NCBI GenBank assembly: GCA_041495845.1
Contig: JBGQDM010000121.1
Span: forward strand, 1-8,397
Direction: 5' to 3'
Length of the DNA stretch: 8,397 bases
Source of the DNA: JBGQDM01 sp041495845
Lineage (GTDB): Bacteria; Acidobacteriota; Terriglobia; Terriglobales; Acidobacteriaceae
The translations under genes were made by a program, and so were the position numbers. Positions 1 to 6,505 of the stretch are shown here, piece by piece; the stretch's first letter is position 1; the number at the start of each line of letters is the position of its first letter. The notes under the pieces are model-generated. The model ran no database searches. It was given only the letters and a program-made list of their open reading frames with translations, and was not told the DNA's origin.

Positions 1-393
1 ATGACCAAGCGCAAATCCAAAGGCGCGTACATGATTTCGGCGGTCGCCGAAATGTACGGCATTCACCCCCAGACGCTGCGGCTCTACGAGCGCGAAGGCC
101 TGCTGAAACCCTCGCGCACCGAAGGCAACACACGTCTTTACACCGACGAGGACCTACAGCGGCTCGAATTCGTTCTTTCGCTGGCGCGTGATCTTGGCGT
201 CAACATTGCCGGCATGGCCATCATTCTCCAGATGCGCGAACGCATGGAGGAAATGCAGCGGCAGATCCAGGAATTTGTGCAGTACATCCAGAAAGAAGTG
301 CTGATCCGTGCGACTGCAGCCGCCGACCCTTCGAAGGGCGCGCTGGTGCCGGTTCGCCGGCCGGTGGTCGTGCCGCCCGCAAAGAGAAAATAG
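1..393 (+). CDS. hspR: HspR-like MerR-family transcriptional repressor
   Basis: A 130-residue MerR-family DNA-binding protein that most resembles HspR, the repressor of dnaK/clpB-type heat-shock genes, which binds HAIR-type operators and responds to free DnaK. The winged helix-turn-helix spans about residues 9-75: the stretch from Y10 through the HPQTLRLYE segment (22-30) and the REGLLKPSRT segment (31-40) is the HspR signature, followed by NTRLYTDEDL and the GVNIAGM turn (66-72). Residues 78-100 (MREREM-like, Glu/Gln-rich) should form the dimerisation coiled coil. The tail (104-130) is Ala/Pro/Val-rich and ends in basic residues; no effector-binding domain or metal-binding Cys pair is present. 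The ATG is the first base of the window, so its ribosome-binding site and any start further upstream cannot be seen. In many genomes hspR follows dnaK-grpE-dnaJ or dnaJ, so chaperone genes may lie just to the left; that is inference. A related MerR paralogue is the alternative. Confidence 0.88.
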   Translation: MTKRKSKGAYMISAVAEMYGIHPQTLRLYEREGLLKPSRTEGNTRLYTDEDLQRLEFVLSLARDLGVNIAGMAIILQMRERMEEMQRQIQEFVQYIQKEVLIRATAAADPSKGALVPVRRPVVVPPAKRK

Positions 394-424
394 CGGACGT
401 CCAAGGCACCGCTTCGTTCGCCGC

Positions 425-2671
425 CTACACCAGCTTCGCCTTCGACAACGGCATCTCCCGCACGCGTTTCCCCGTGGCGGCAAAAACGGCGTTATACAGC
501 GCGGGCGCGAAGGGCGGTACGCCCGGTTCACCCACTCCCGCGGGCGGCGCCTCACTGGCCACAATCTGCACATCGACGTGTCGGGGAGCGCGGTTCATCC
601 GCGTGACCCGATAGTCGCCGAAATTGCTCTGATTGATGACTCCGTTCGTCGCCGTGATCTCGCTGAATAAAGCCAGGCTCGTGCCGAAGACGGCCGCTCC
701 CTCGAACTGGTTGCGCACGTTATCCGGGCTGACCACGGTGCCGGCATCCACCGCCGTCCACACGTGCGGGATCTGTACCTGACCCCGGCTGTCCACTTCC
801 ACTTCGACCACCGTAGCCACATAAGTTAAAAAGCTGCGGTGTGCCGCAATGCCCAGCCCGCGGCCTTTTCCCAGCGGGCGTTTCCCCCAGCCGGATTTTT
901 CTGCGGCCATCTCAATCACGCGGCGCAAACGCGCGGTGTCGTAGGGATACTGATCGGTGCTGGCGCCATAGTTCTTGAACTGGCTGCCCGTAAAATCGAT
1001 CTTGCGGTCCGGACCCACCAGGCTCAGCAGGTATTGCACCTGATCTTTTCCCGCGGCATGCGCCAGTTCGCCCGCAAACGATTGCACCGCAAACGCGTGA
1101 TACACGTTGGCCACGCTGCGCAACCAGCCAATGCGCACATGGAAATCTGCCGGACCATTTTCCGCCCGGTGATTGGGAATGCTGAACGGCACATCGGCCC
1201 AACCCAGATCCATTTCGCCGTCGCCATACCGCGACCCCTCGGTAAAGGTGGAGTCGATGGGCGGGAAGGTCGAGCGCTGCAGCCACGCTGTCGGTTTGCC
1301 GTCGGCACCCAGCGCCGCTTTCAGATACATGGCGGCGACAGAGTGGTAGAAGTCGAAGCGGATATCATCTTCGCGAGTCCACACCACCTTCACCGGCTTG
1401 CCCAGTTTCTTGGAAAGCACAGCCGCTTCCGCCACCTGGTCGGGCTTTGATTTGCGTCCGAACCCTCCGCCCAGCAGCGTGACATGGCAGGTCACGTCTT
1501 CCTTCTTGATTCCCAAAACCGAGGAAACTGTATTCTGGACTTCCTGAGGGTTCTGCGTTGGAGCCCAGCAGGTGACCTTGCCATCGCGAAAATCGGCCAC
1601 GGCCACGGGCGGTTCCATCGATGCGTGCGCCAGATGCGGCGCATAGTAATCAGCCTCCACGATTTTTCCGCCCTTGGCGAAGGCGGCGTCCACGTCGCCG
1701 ATGTTGCGGAAGACTTTTCCCGGCTGTCGCGAAGTTTCGGCCAGTGTCTTGCGGTAGGTGTCACTGTTGTAGACGGCGTGGGAACCATTGTCCCAGTTGA
1801 TTTTCAGCTTGCTGCGCCCTTGGAATGCCGCCCATGTGTGATTCGCGATCACCGCCACCCCGCCGAGCGGTTGGAACTGGTGCGGCGGCTTGAAGGTGTC
1901 AAGCGCGACCGTCTGCGCCACGCCGGCAACTTTCAGAGTTTCCTTGTCGTCGTAGGACTTGATCGTGCCGCCGAGCACCGGAGGATGCTCAATCGACGCG
2001 TAGACCATGCCATCAACTTTTGCGTCCATGCCAAACGTCGCTTTGCCCGTCACAATTTCGGGGAGATCGTACAGGCCGGTATTTTCCTTGCCGATATAAC
2101 GCCAGGCAGAGCGCGGGTTCAGCTTCAATTCTTCGCGCTTCGGAACCGGCTGGTTCGCAGCTGCGGCGGCCAGTTCGCCGAATCCGAGTTTGCGACCGGA
2201 TCCATGATGCGTGACGAAGTGGGCCTCGCTGACCGTGCATTCCGCCGGCGGTACGTTCCACTGGGCAGCCGCGGCGCGAATCAGCATCAAGCGGCCAGCA
2301 GCGCCTGTCTCCCGCATCAACTCGAAGCCGTCGCGCACCGAGTGCGAGCCGTCCGTGTCCTGGTCACCATAGCGTGGATCGCCAAGCGCTTGCTCGACTT
2401 TCACGCGTTTCCAATCGGCGCCCAGCTCATCCGCCAGCACCAGCGGCAAAGCCGTGCGGCTGCCGCATCCCATCTCCGAGCGGTGCGCAACAATGGTGAT
2501 GGTCCCATCGGCAGCCATGGACATCCACAACATCGGTTGCAGCCCCGCCGCTACTTCATCTTCCGCAGCCCACAGGGCTTCGGGAACAAGTTGAACGCCC
2601 AGCACGAACACTCCGCTGGCCAACGTGCCCTGCAGGAATCCGCGACGGCTCAGGTTGCTGATGATCTTCAT
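425..2671 (-). CDS. Molybdopterin-binding large subunit, isoquinoline 1-oxidoreductase (IorB) type
   Basis: A 748-residue catalytic subunit of a xanthine-oxidase-family molybdenum hydroxylase, which inserts oxygen from water into a heterocycle or aldehyde and passes electrons to the partner [2Fe-2S] subunit. A twin-arginine signal (SRRGFLQ, R9-R10, then a hydrophobic stretch to about residue 29) predicts Tat export to the periplasm with cofactor bound, as in this periplasmic family. Molybdopterin-site motifs are GGGFGRK (401-407), the QNPQ segment (373-376), SMEPP (351-355) and the C-terminal GVGEPGVPP (712-720), whose E715 matches the catalytic glutamate. The open frame continues 64 codons upstream, but that stretch lies inside the small-subunit gene. 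The ATG at 2671 is preceded by GGAG, overlaps the small-subunit stop as ATGA, and gives the expected Tat leader. Substrate cannot be told from sequence: isoquinoline, nicotinate-like compounds and aldehydes are all possible. No cytochrome c or XdhC-type maturation gene is in view. Confidence 0.93.
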   Translation of the reverse strand: MKIISNLSRRGFLQGTLASGVFVLGVQLVPEALWAAEDEVAAGLQPMLWMSMAADGTITIVAHRSEMGCGSRTALPLVLADELGADWKRVKVEQALGDPRYGDQDTDGSHSVRDGFELMRETGAAGRLMLIRAAAAQWNVPPAECTVSEAHFVTHHGSGRKLGFGELAAAAANQPVPKREELKLNPRSAWRYIGKENTGLYDLPEIVTGKATFGMDAKVDGMVYASIEHPPVLGGTIKSYDDKETLKVAGVAQTVALDTFKPPHQFQPLGGVAVIANHTWAAFQGRSKLKINWDNGSHAVYNSDTYRKTLAETSRQPGKVFRNIGDVDAAFAKGGKIVEADYYAPHLAHASMEPPVAVADFRDGKVTCWAPTQNPQEVQNTVSSVLGIKKEDVTCHVTLLGGGFGRKSKPDQVAEAAVLSKKLGKPVKVVWTREDDIRFDFYHSVAAMYLKAALGADGKPTAWLQRSTFPPIDSTFTEGSRYGDGEMDLGWADVPFSIPNHRAENGPADFHVRIGWLRSVANVYHAFAVQSFAGELAHAAGKDQVQYLLSLVGPDRKIDFTGSQFKNYGASTDQYPYDTARLRRVIEMAAEKSGWGKRPLGKGRGLGIAAHRSFLTYVATVVEVEVDSRGQVQIPHVWTAVDAGTVVSPDNVRNQFEGAAVFGTSLALFSEITATNGVINQSNFGDYRVTRMNRAPRHVDVQIVASEAPPAGVGEPGVPPFAPALYNAVFAATGKRVREMPLSKAKLV

Positions 2672-3117
2672 GCCATCTCCTTCGCGGCCTGGTGGATGGC
2701 CGCCCGAATCCGCTGGTAGGTGCCGCAACGGCAGATGTTTCCAGACATGGCTGTGTCGATCTGCGCGTCGCTCGGCTGCTTGCTTTCCTTCAGCAATGAG
2801 ATGGCCTGCATGATCTGGCCAGTCTGGCAGTAGCCACATTGCGGAACTTTGATCTCCATCCATGCTTTCTGCACCGGGTGCACCGCGGGCACGCCTTCGA
2901 TGGTGGTAATCTCCGCCCCGCTAAGTTCTTTCATCGGCGTGCTGCAGGAGCGCACTGCCTTGCCGTTCTGGTGCACGGTGCAGGCGCCGCATAACGACGC
3001 GCCGCAACCATACTTCGTGCCTGTCAGCCCCAGCCCATCCCGCAGGTACCACAACAACGGCATCTCGGGATCGCCGTCAAATGTCGTCTCGGTTCCGTTT
3101 ACCTTCAAGCGGATCAT
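2668..3117 (-). CDS. [2Fe-2S] small subunit of molybdenum hydroxylase, IorA type
   Basis: A 149-residue iron-sulfur subunit that carries electrons from the molybdopterin subunit encoded directly downstream. The N-terminal plant-ferredoxin-like domain binds one [2Fe-2S] cluster through C38, C43, C46 and C58 (CGASLCGAC motif, then C58). The C-terminal four-helix domain binds the second through C94, C97 (CGYC), C129 and C131 (CRC). All eight ligands are present. The length is typical for two-subunit IorA or aldehyde-oxidase small subunits. The frame extends 15 codons upstream to an ATG at 3162. The ATG at 3117 is preferred because AGGGAG lies just upstream and the family starts with this MIRLKVNG strand; the upstream ATG also falls on the likely -10 element. 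The stop overlaps the large-subunit start by 4 bases, so the two are probably translationally coupled. It has no signal peptide, so export would be by hitch-hiking on the Tat leader of the large subunit, as known for this family. Confidence 0.94.
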   Translation of the reverse strand: MIRLKVNGTETTFDGDPEMPLLWYLRDGLGLTGTKYGCGASLCGACTVHQNGKAVRSCSTPMKELSGAEITTIEGVPAVHPVQKAWMEIKVPQCGYCQTGQIMQAISLLKESKQPSDAQIDTAMSGNICRCGTYQRIRAAIHQAAKEMA

Positions 3118-3160
3118 CGCTTCTCCCTGTGCTGCGGATGGAGTGCAGATTGTCGCACCC

Positions 3161-3189
3161 ATACTAGTAAAAGATGACGAGATCGGAAA
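3161..3189 (-). promoter_or_regulatory. Candidate sigma70-type promoter for the iorAB-type operon
   Basis: Read on the minus strand, TTTCCG (3189-3184) and TAGTAT (3166-3161) are separated by exactly 17 bp. The -10 matches TATAAT in 4 of 6 positions and the -35 matches TTGACA in 3 of 6. Transcription would begin near 3154, giving a leader of about 37 nt that contains the AGGGAG ribosome-binding site of the small subunit. The match is moderate only. Confidence 0.4.
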
Positions 3190-3220
3190 GTGGAAAGCGC
3201 AAAGGCCGCCGTTTCCCGCG

Positions 3221-3226
3221 TATCAT
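3221..3226 (+). promoter_or_regulatory. Candidate -10 element for the deacetylase-family gene
   Basis: TATCAT matches the TATAAT consensus in 5 of 6 positions and lies about 50 bp before the ATG at 3275, in the 157-bp region shared with the divergent hydroxylase operon. No convincing -35 sits 16-18 bp upstream, so this is a weak call. Confidence 0.3.
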
Positions 3227-3274
3227 GAAAAACGCTGCAGGACGCAAGCCCGGCTCGTTCGCCGCAACCAGACC

Positions 3275-4264
3275 ATGCTGCCGTTCAAAATTGTCTACAG
3301 CCCCGACTACTACCTGCCCATCGGGACGCATGTCTTCCCGGCGGAGAAATACCGGCGAGTCTACGAACATCTCCTCGCCACCGGCGCAGCCGAGGCGGCC
3401 GACTTCCTCGAACCCCAACCTGCCAGCGATGATGACGTGCTCCTGGTCCATACACCCGCCTACGTGCACAAGTTGAAAACCGGCACGCTTTCGCCTCCGG
3501 AAGAAATGCAGATGGAAATTCCGTACTCGCCGGAGCTCGTTCGCGCTTTCTGGCTGGCGGCAGGCGGTTCCATTCTCGCCGCGCAAAAAGCTCTCGACGA
3601 CGGCATCGGCTTCAACATCGGCGGCGGCTTCCATCACGCCTTCCCCGACCACGGCGAGGGTTTCTGCATGATTCATGATGTCGCCGTAGCCATCCGACGC
3701 CTGCAACGCGATGGCAAGCTTCGTCGCGTCATGACGGTGGACTGCGACGTGCACCAGGGCAACGGCACCGCCTCGATTTTTGCGGGAGCGCGCACCCCGA
3801 CGAGACCATTGCCTTCCGCGACTGTGCCCCTGACCGCGCCCAAAGCCCAGGCGCAGGTCCGCCACGCCCACGATGGCGACGTCTTTACCATCTCCCTCCA
3901 CCAGCACAACAACTACCCGGTGTGGAAGCCGCCATCCTCGATTGATGTGGACCTGCCGGATGACATTGGCGACGAAGACTATCTCGCCTGGCTCGACAAT
4001 GCGCTTAGCTCCGGCCTGCGCAATTTTTCGCCGGAACTCATCTGTTACATCGCCGGCGCTGATCCCTATCGCGACGACCAGCTCGGCGGCCTGGCGCTGA
4101 CCATCGACGGCCTAAAACGCCGCGATGAGTTTGTCTTCCGCGTGGCCCGTGCCCGCAACATCCCGGTGATGATCACACTCGCCGGCGGATACGCCCGCCA
4201 GCTAGAGGACACGGTTACGATCCACTGCAACACCTTGATCGCGGCGAAGGAAGCGCTCAGCTAG
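3275..4264 (+). CDS. Histone deacetylase-fold family protein (zinc amidohydrolase, class IV-like)
   Basis: A 329-residue arginase/deacetylase-fold protein of the histone-deacetylase superfamily. Such enzymes remove acyl groups from lysines or polyamines, or in AcuC regulate acetyl-CoA synthetase; the substrate here is not evident. The catalytic set is complete: GGGFHHA with H120-H121, the DCDVHQGNG motif with zinc ligands D158 and H160, third ligand D263 (GADPYRDD), and transition-state tyrosine Y306 (GGY). The HQGNG form resembles the class IV (HDAC11-like) branch more than class I HHGDG. An in-frame Pro/Ala-rich stretch, residues about 171-198, lies between the zinc-ligand motif and the DVFTISLHQ strand, where I expect a short turn. 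The frame is open back to 2849, but that part overlaps the divergent operon antisense. The ATG at 3275 gives the family N-terminus (MLPFKIVYS). No Shine-Dalgarno precedes it, so the start is slightly uncertain. The stop TAG lies inside a heptamer repeat. Confidence 0.9.
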   Translation: MLPFKIVYSPDYYLPIGTHVFPAEKYRRVYEHLLATGAAEAADFLEPQPASDDDVLLVHTPAYVHKLKTGTLSPPEEMQMEIPYSPELVRAFWLAAGGSILAAQKALDDGIGFNIGGGFHHAFPDHGEGFCMIHDVAVAIRRLQRDGKLRRVMTVDCDVHQGNGTASIFAGARTPTRPLPSATVPLTAPKAQAQVRHAHDGDVFTISLHQHNNYPVWKPPSSIDVDLPDDIGDEDYLAWLDNALSSGLRNFSPELICYIAGADPYRDDQLGGLALTIDGLKRRDEFVFRVARARNIPVMITLAGGYARQLEDTVTIHCNTLIAAKEALS

Positions 4265-4312
4265 GAGCAGTCAGCTATCAGCTATCAGCTATCAGCTTTC
4301 AGTCCTCAGTGC
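4257..4312. repeat. In-phase heptanucleotide tandem array (TCAGCTA unit) starting on a stop codon
   Basis: Eight consecutive 7-base blocks can be laid out in one phase: TCAGCTA, GGAGCAG, TCAGCTA, TCAGCTA, TCAGCTA, TCAGCTT, TCAGTCC, TCAGTGC. Three are perfect neighbours, and later copies decay while keeping the TCAG head. The first block contains the last bases of the deacetylase gene, including most of its TAG stop. The array ends about 40 bp before the ffh start. It resembles the short tandemly repeated heptamers described in cyanobacteria, though the sequence differs. Confidence 0.85.
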
Positions 4313-4335
4313 AGGTCCGGCGCACCTTGCACTGC

Positions 4336-4341
4336 TAAAAT
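4336..4341 (+). promoter_or_regulatory. Candidate -10 element for ffh
   Basis: TAAAAT matches TATAAT in 5 of 6 positions and ends 12 bases before the ffh ATG, implying a leader of only about 5-6 nt. No Shine-Dalgarno lies between it and the ATG. The -35 region, at the very end of the heptamer array (about 4313-4318), does not match TTGACA well. Confidence 0.4.
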
Positions 4342-4353
4342 GCTCACAGCCCC

Positions 4354-5712
4354 ATGTTTGAGAACTTAACTGAAAAGCTGCAACGTGCCTTCAAGAATCT
4401 GCGCGGACAGGGCACGCTCAACGAAGAGAACATGCAGGAAGCCCTGCGTGAGATCCGCCTCGCCCTGCTGGAAGCCGACGTCAACTTGAAAGTGGTCAAG
4501 CAGCTGATTGACCAGATCCAGGTGAAGGCCGTCGGACAACAAGTGGCCACCGCGCTCGCCCCCGGCGAGCAGGTCATCAAGATCATGCGCGACGAACTGG
4601 TGGAGATTCTGGGCCGCGATACCGCGCGCATCAAGTTCGCCTCGCAGCCGCCGACGGTCGTGCTCATGGCTGGCCTGCAAGGCTCCGGCAAGACCACCAC
4701 TTCCGGCAAGCTGGCCAACTGGTTCAAGAACGGGGGCCATCACCCGCTGCTGGTTTCCGTGGACGTGTACCGTCCAGCAGCGCGCGAGCAATTGAAAATT
4801 GTGGCGCAAGCCATCCAGGCGCACATCTACGAAGGCGAAGTTACGGAATCGAACACCGCCACCGTCGAACGGCTGGCGAAAGAAGCGCGCCGCGAGGCCT
4901 TCAACACCGGCTGCGACGTGCTCATTGTGGACACCGCCGGCCGCCTGCACATTGACGAGCAACTGATGGACGAAATGCAGTTACTCAAGAAGCTGCTCAA
5001 TCCGCAGGAAATTCTCTTCGTCGCCGACGCCATGACCGGACAGGACGCAGTCAACTCCGCCGCCGAGTTCCACAAGAAACTGGCACTCACGGGCGTAGTG
5101 CTCACCAAAATGGATGGTGACGCGCGTGGCGGCGCGGCGCTCTCCATCCGCAGCGTTACCGGTCAGCCCATCAAGTTCATTGGTGTCGGCGAAAAATACG
5201 ACGCGCTGGAACCGTTCCATCCCGACCGCATCGTCGGCCGCATCCTCGGCATGGGCGACATCCTCTCACTCATCGAAAAAGCCGACCAGAAAATTGACAA
5301 ACAGAAAGCCACGGAACTCGCCACCAAAGCGCTCAGCGGCGACGGTTTCAGCCTGGGAGATTTCCGCGAACAGTTGCGCCAGGTGAAAAAGATGGGCTCA
5401 CTGCAGAGCCTGATCGGCATGCTGCCCAGCGTGGGCCCGTTCGCCGGCATGCAAAAGGCGGCGGGCAACGTGGACGAAAAACAAATCACCCGCGTGGAGG
5501 CCATCATCAACTCCATGACCGTCTATGAGCGCGACCATCACGAGGTCATCAACGGCAACCGGCGCAAGCGCATCGCTCGCGGCTCCGGCACCACCGTACA
5601 GGAAGTGAACAACCTGCTCCGCCAGTATGCGCAAATGAAAAAGATGTTCAAACAGATGGGTAAAGGAAGTTTTGCGCGCCGCCTCGCGGGCATGAAAATG
5701 CCAGGAATGTAG
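4354..5712 (+). CDS. ffh: Signal recognition particle GTPase Ffh (SRP54)
   Basis: The 452-residue protein component of the bacterial signal recognition particle. It binds 4.5S/6S RNA and signal sequences of nascent membrane and secreted proteins and docks with FtsY at the membrane. The N domain (about 1-90) is a helical bundle with the ALLEADVNLKVV segment (37-48). The G domain (about 98-300) has P-loop GLQGSGKT (107-114), the DVYRPAAREQL insertion-box motif (137-147), DTAGR (193-197), TKMDGDARGG (251-260) and the GVGEK/DALEPFHP closing segment (277-290). The methionine-rich M domain (about 325-452) holds the SRP-RNA-binding helix NRRKRIARGSG (402-412) and a Met-rich end. Length and motif order are canonical. 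The ATG at 4354 fits the family start (MFENLTEKLQ) but has no Shine-Dalgarno, so initiation may rely on a very short leader. It follows the heptamer array and lies 148 bp before the DinB-fold gene. Confidence 0.98.
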   Translation: MFENLTEKLQRAFKNLRGQGTLNEENMQEALREIRLALLEADVNLKVVKQLIDQIQVKAVGQQVATALAPGEQVIKIMRDELVEILGRDTARIKFASQPPTVVLMAGLQGSGKTTTSGKLANWFKNGGHHPLLVSVDVYRPAAREQLKIVAQAIQAHIYEGEVTESNTATVERLAKEARREAFNTGCDVLIVDTAGRLHIDEQLMDEMQLLKKLLNPQEILFVADAMTGQDAVNSAAEFHKKLALTGVVLTKMDGDARGGAALSIRSVTGQPIKFIGVGEKYDALEPFHPDRIVGRILGMGDILSLIEKADQKIDKQKATELATKALSGDGFSLGDFREQLRQVKKMGSLQSLIGMLPSVGPFAGMQKAAGNVDEKQITRVEAIINSMTVYERDHHEVINGNRRKRIARGSGTTVQEVNNLLRQYAQMKKMFKQMGKGSFARRLAGMKMPGM

Positions 5713-5753
5713 GACGGAAAGACACGAAACAGTTGCGGCGTGTTGTTCTGTTG

Positions 5754-5772
5754 GGCAGAGATTTCCTCTGTC
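5754..5772. repeat. Short inverted repeat (hairpin) after ffh
   Basis: GGCAGAG and CTCTGTC form a 7-bp stem with one G-T pair around a 5-base loop (ATTTC), about 40 bp after the ffh stop. No T-run follows, so it is not a standard intrinsic terminator. It could stabilise the ffh mRNA end or be chance. Confidence 0.35.
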
Positions 5773-5798
5773 GAAGCCGAATTTGCCTCCCCCGCCAA

Positions 5799-5812
5799 AC
5801 ACGCGGACGTGT
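5799..5812. repeat. Small inverted repeat upstream of the DinB-fold gene
   Basis: ACACG and CGTGT flank a 4-base centre (CGGA). The right arm runs into TAAACT (5812-5817), a possible -10, so it could be an operator or a leader hairpin. Short enough to be chance. Confidence 0.25.
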
Positions 5813-5860
5813 AAACTCCGAATTTGTTGGGTTTCGCAAGAATCACTCGTGAGGTGTCCT

Positions 5861-6457
5861 GTGAAAAAGTTTTCCGGCGCATTTCTGGTGCTGTGCGTTG
5901 CCTTGGCGATGGTGTGTGCTCCGTCGATTCCCGCGTGTGCGCAAGCCGCTCCCACATCCGGCCCGCGCGCTGAGTTTCTGACGGAAATGAAAGTGGAGCA
6001 GGACAAGTTTTTCAGCCTGGCCGAAGCTCTGCCTGCCGAGAAGTACACCTGGCGACCCGGGGAAGGGGTACGGTCGGTCAGCGAAGTTTTTCTGCATGTG
6101 GCAGCCGCCAACTACAATCTGCCCAAACTGATTGGCACGCCGCCGCCGGATGGATTCAAGGCGCAGGGCTTCGACAAGTCCACCACCGACAAGGCCAAGG
6201 TCATCAGCACGCTGAAAGATTCTTTCGAGCACGTGCGCCAGGCGGTGGCCAAAATGCCGGACGCTGATCTGGACAAACAGCTCGACTGGTTCGGCGGCAA
6301 GAATACGCAGCGCGGGATTCTGCTCTTCATGATGCGCCACATGTCCGAACATCTCGGCCAGTCCATTGCTTACGCCCGGATGAACGGCATCACGCCTCCG
6401 TGGACGGAAGAGGCGCAGCGCGAGCAAAAGAAAGCCGCCGAGAAGCCGAAATCATAG
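5861..6457 (+). CDS. Secreted DinB-fold (DinB/YfiT-like) protein
   Basis: A 198-residue protein of the DinB/YfiT-like four-helix-bundle superfamily, which includes metal-dependent thiol transferases and many proteins of unknown role. The three-histidine metal site is visible: H79 in the VFLHVAAANYN helix, then H160 and H164 in RHMSEHLGQ. The Trp/Arg-containing KYTWRPGEGVRSVSEV segment is typical of the family's first helix pair. The start is the GTG at 5861, because GAGGT lies 5 bases upstream and translation from it gives a clear Sec signal peptide (KK, then a hydrophobic core to about residue 24, probable cleavage after ACAQA near residue 29). The frame extends upstream to an ATG at 5783, but this adds a non-homologous Pro/Cys-rich leader and spoils the signal. 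Residues 184-198 are a charged Lys/Glu tail. The function is unknown; I infer a periplasmic or exported location. Confidence 0.88.
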   Translation: MKKFSGAFLVLCVALAMVCAPSIPACAQAAPTSGPRAEFLTEMKVEQDKFFSLAEALPAEKYTWRPGEGVRSVSEVFLHVAAANYNLPKLIGTPPPDGFKAQGFDKSTTDKAKVISTLKDSFEHVRQAVAKMPDADLDKQLDWFGGKNTQRGILLFMMRHMSEHLGQSIAYARMNGITPPWTEEAQREQKKAAEKPKS

Positions 6458-6492
6458 GCTTCAGCCGCGTAGCCTGACGCGACCAGCGCCTG

Positions 6493-6498
6493 TAGACT
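6493..6498 (+). promoter_or_regulatory. Candidate -10 element for a leaderless peroxiredoxin-like transcript
   Basis: TAGACT (consensus 4 of 6) lies with a 7-base gap before the ATG at 6506, the spacing expected when transcription starts at the A of the start codon. No Shine-Dalgarno is present between the upstream stop codon and this ATG. No strong -35 is evident. Confidence 0.35.
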
Positions 6499-6505
6499 TG
6501 TCGTC

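Noticed and set aside
395..402. GGACGTCC palindrome between the convergent hspR and hydroxylase genes, considered as an operator or terminator
   Set aside because: An 8-base perfect palindrome in GC-rich DNA is likely by chance, it has no loop or T-run, and it does not resemble the HAIR operator.
1484..2719. A 411-codon open frame on the plus strand opposite the large hydroxylase subunit
   Set aside because: It lies entirely antisense to a well-supported gene with clear molybdopterin motifs, has a composition typical of a GC-rich antisense shadow (Arg/His-rich) and shows no recognisable domain.
2849..3274. A 142-codon upstream extension of the deacetylase-fold gene
   Set aside because: It runs antisense to the iron-sulfur subunit gene and through the divergent promoter region, and its translation is unrelated to the family; the family N-terminus begins at 3275.
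3164..3907. A 247-codon open frame on the minus strand opposite the deacetylase-fold gene
   Set aside because: It is antisense to intact catalytic motifs of that gene, and its Gly/Arg/Val-rich translation resembles no family I recognise.
4257..4312. Heptamer array considered as a CRISPR array or iteron origin
   Set aside because: The units are 7 bases and directly abutting, with no spacers, and there are no cas or replication-initiator genes nearby.
5754..5772. Hairpin after ffh considered as an intrinsic terminator
   Set aside because: The stem is only 7 bp with a G-T pair and no T-run follows, so it is listed only as an inverted repeat.
5398..6111. A 237-codon minus-strand open frame across the end of ffh and the start of the DinB-fold gene
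   Set aside because: It is antisense to two supported genes, has no Shine-Dalgarno or recognisable domain, and the frame is explained by codon bias of the genes opposite.
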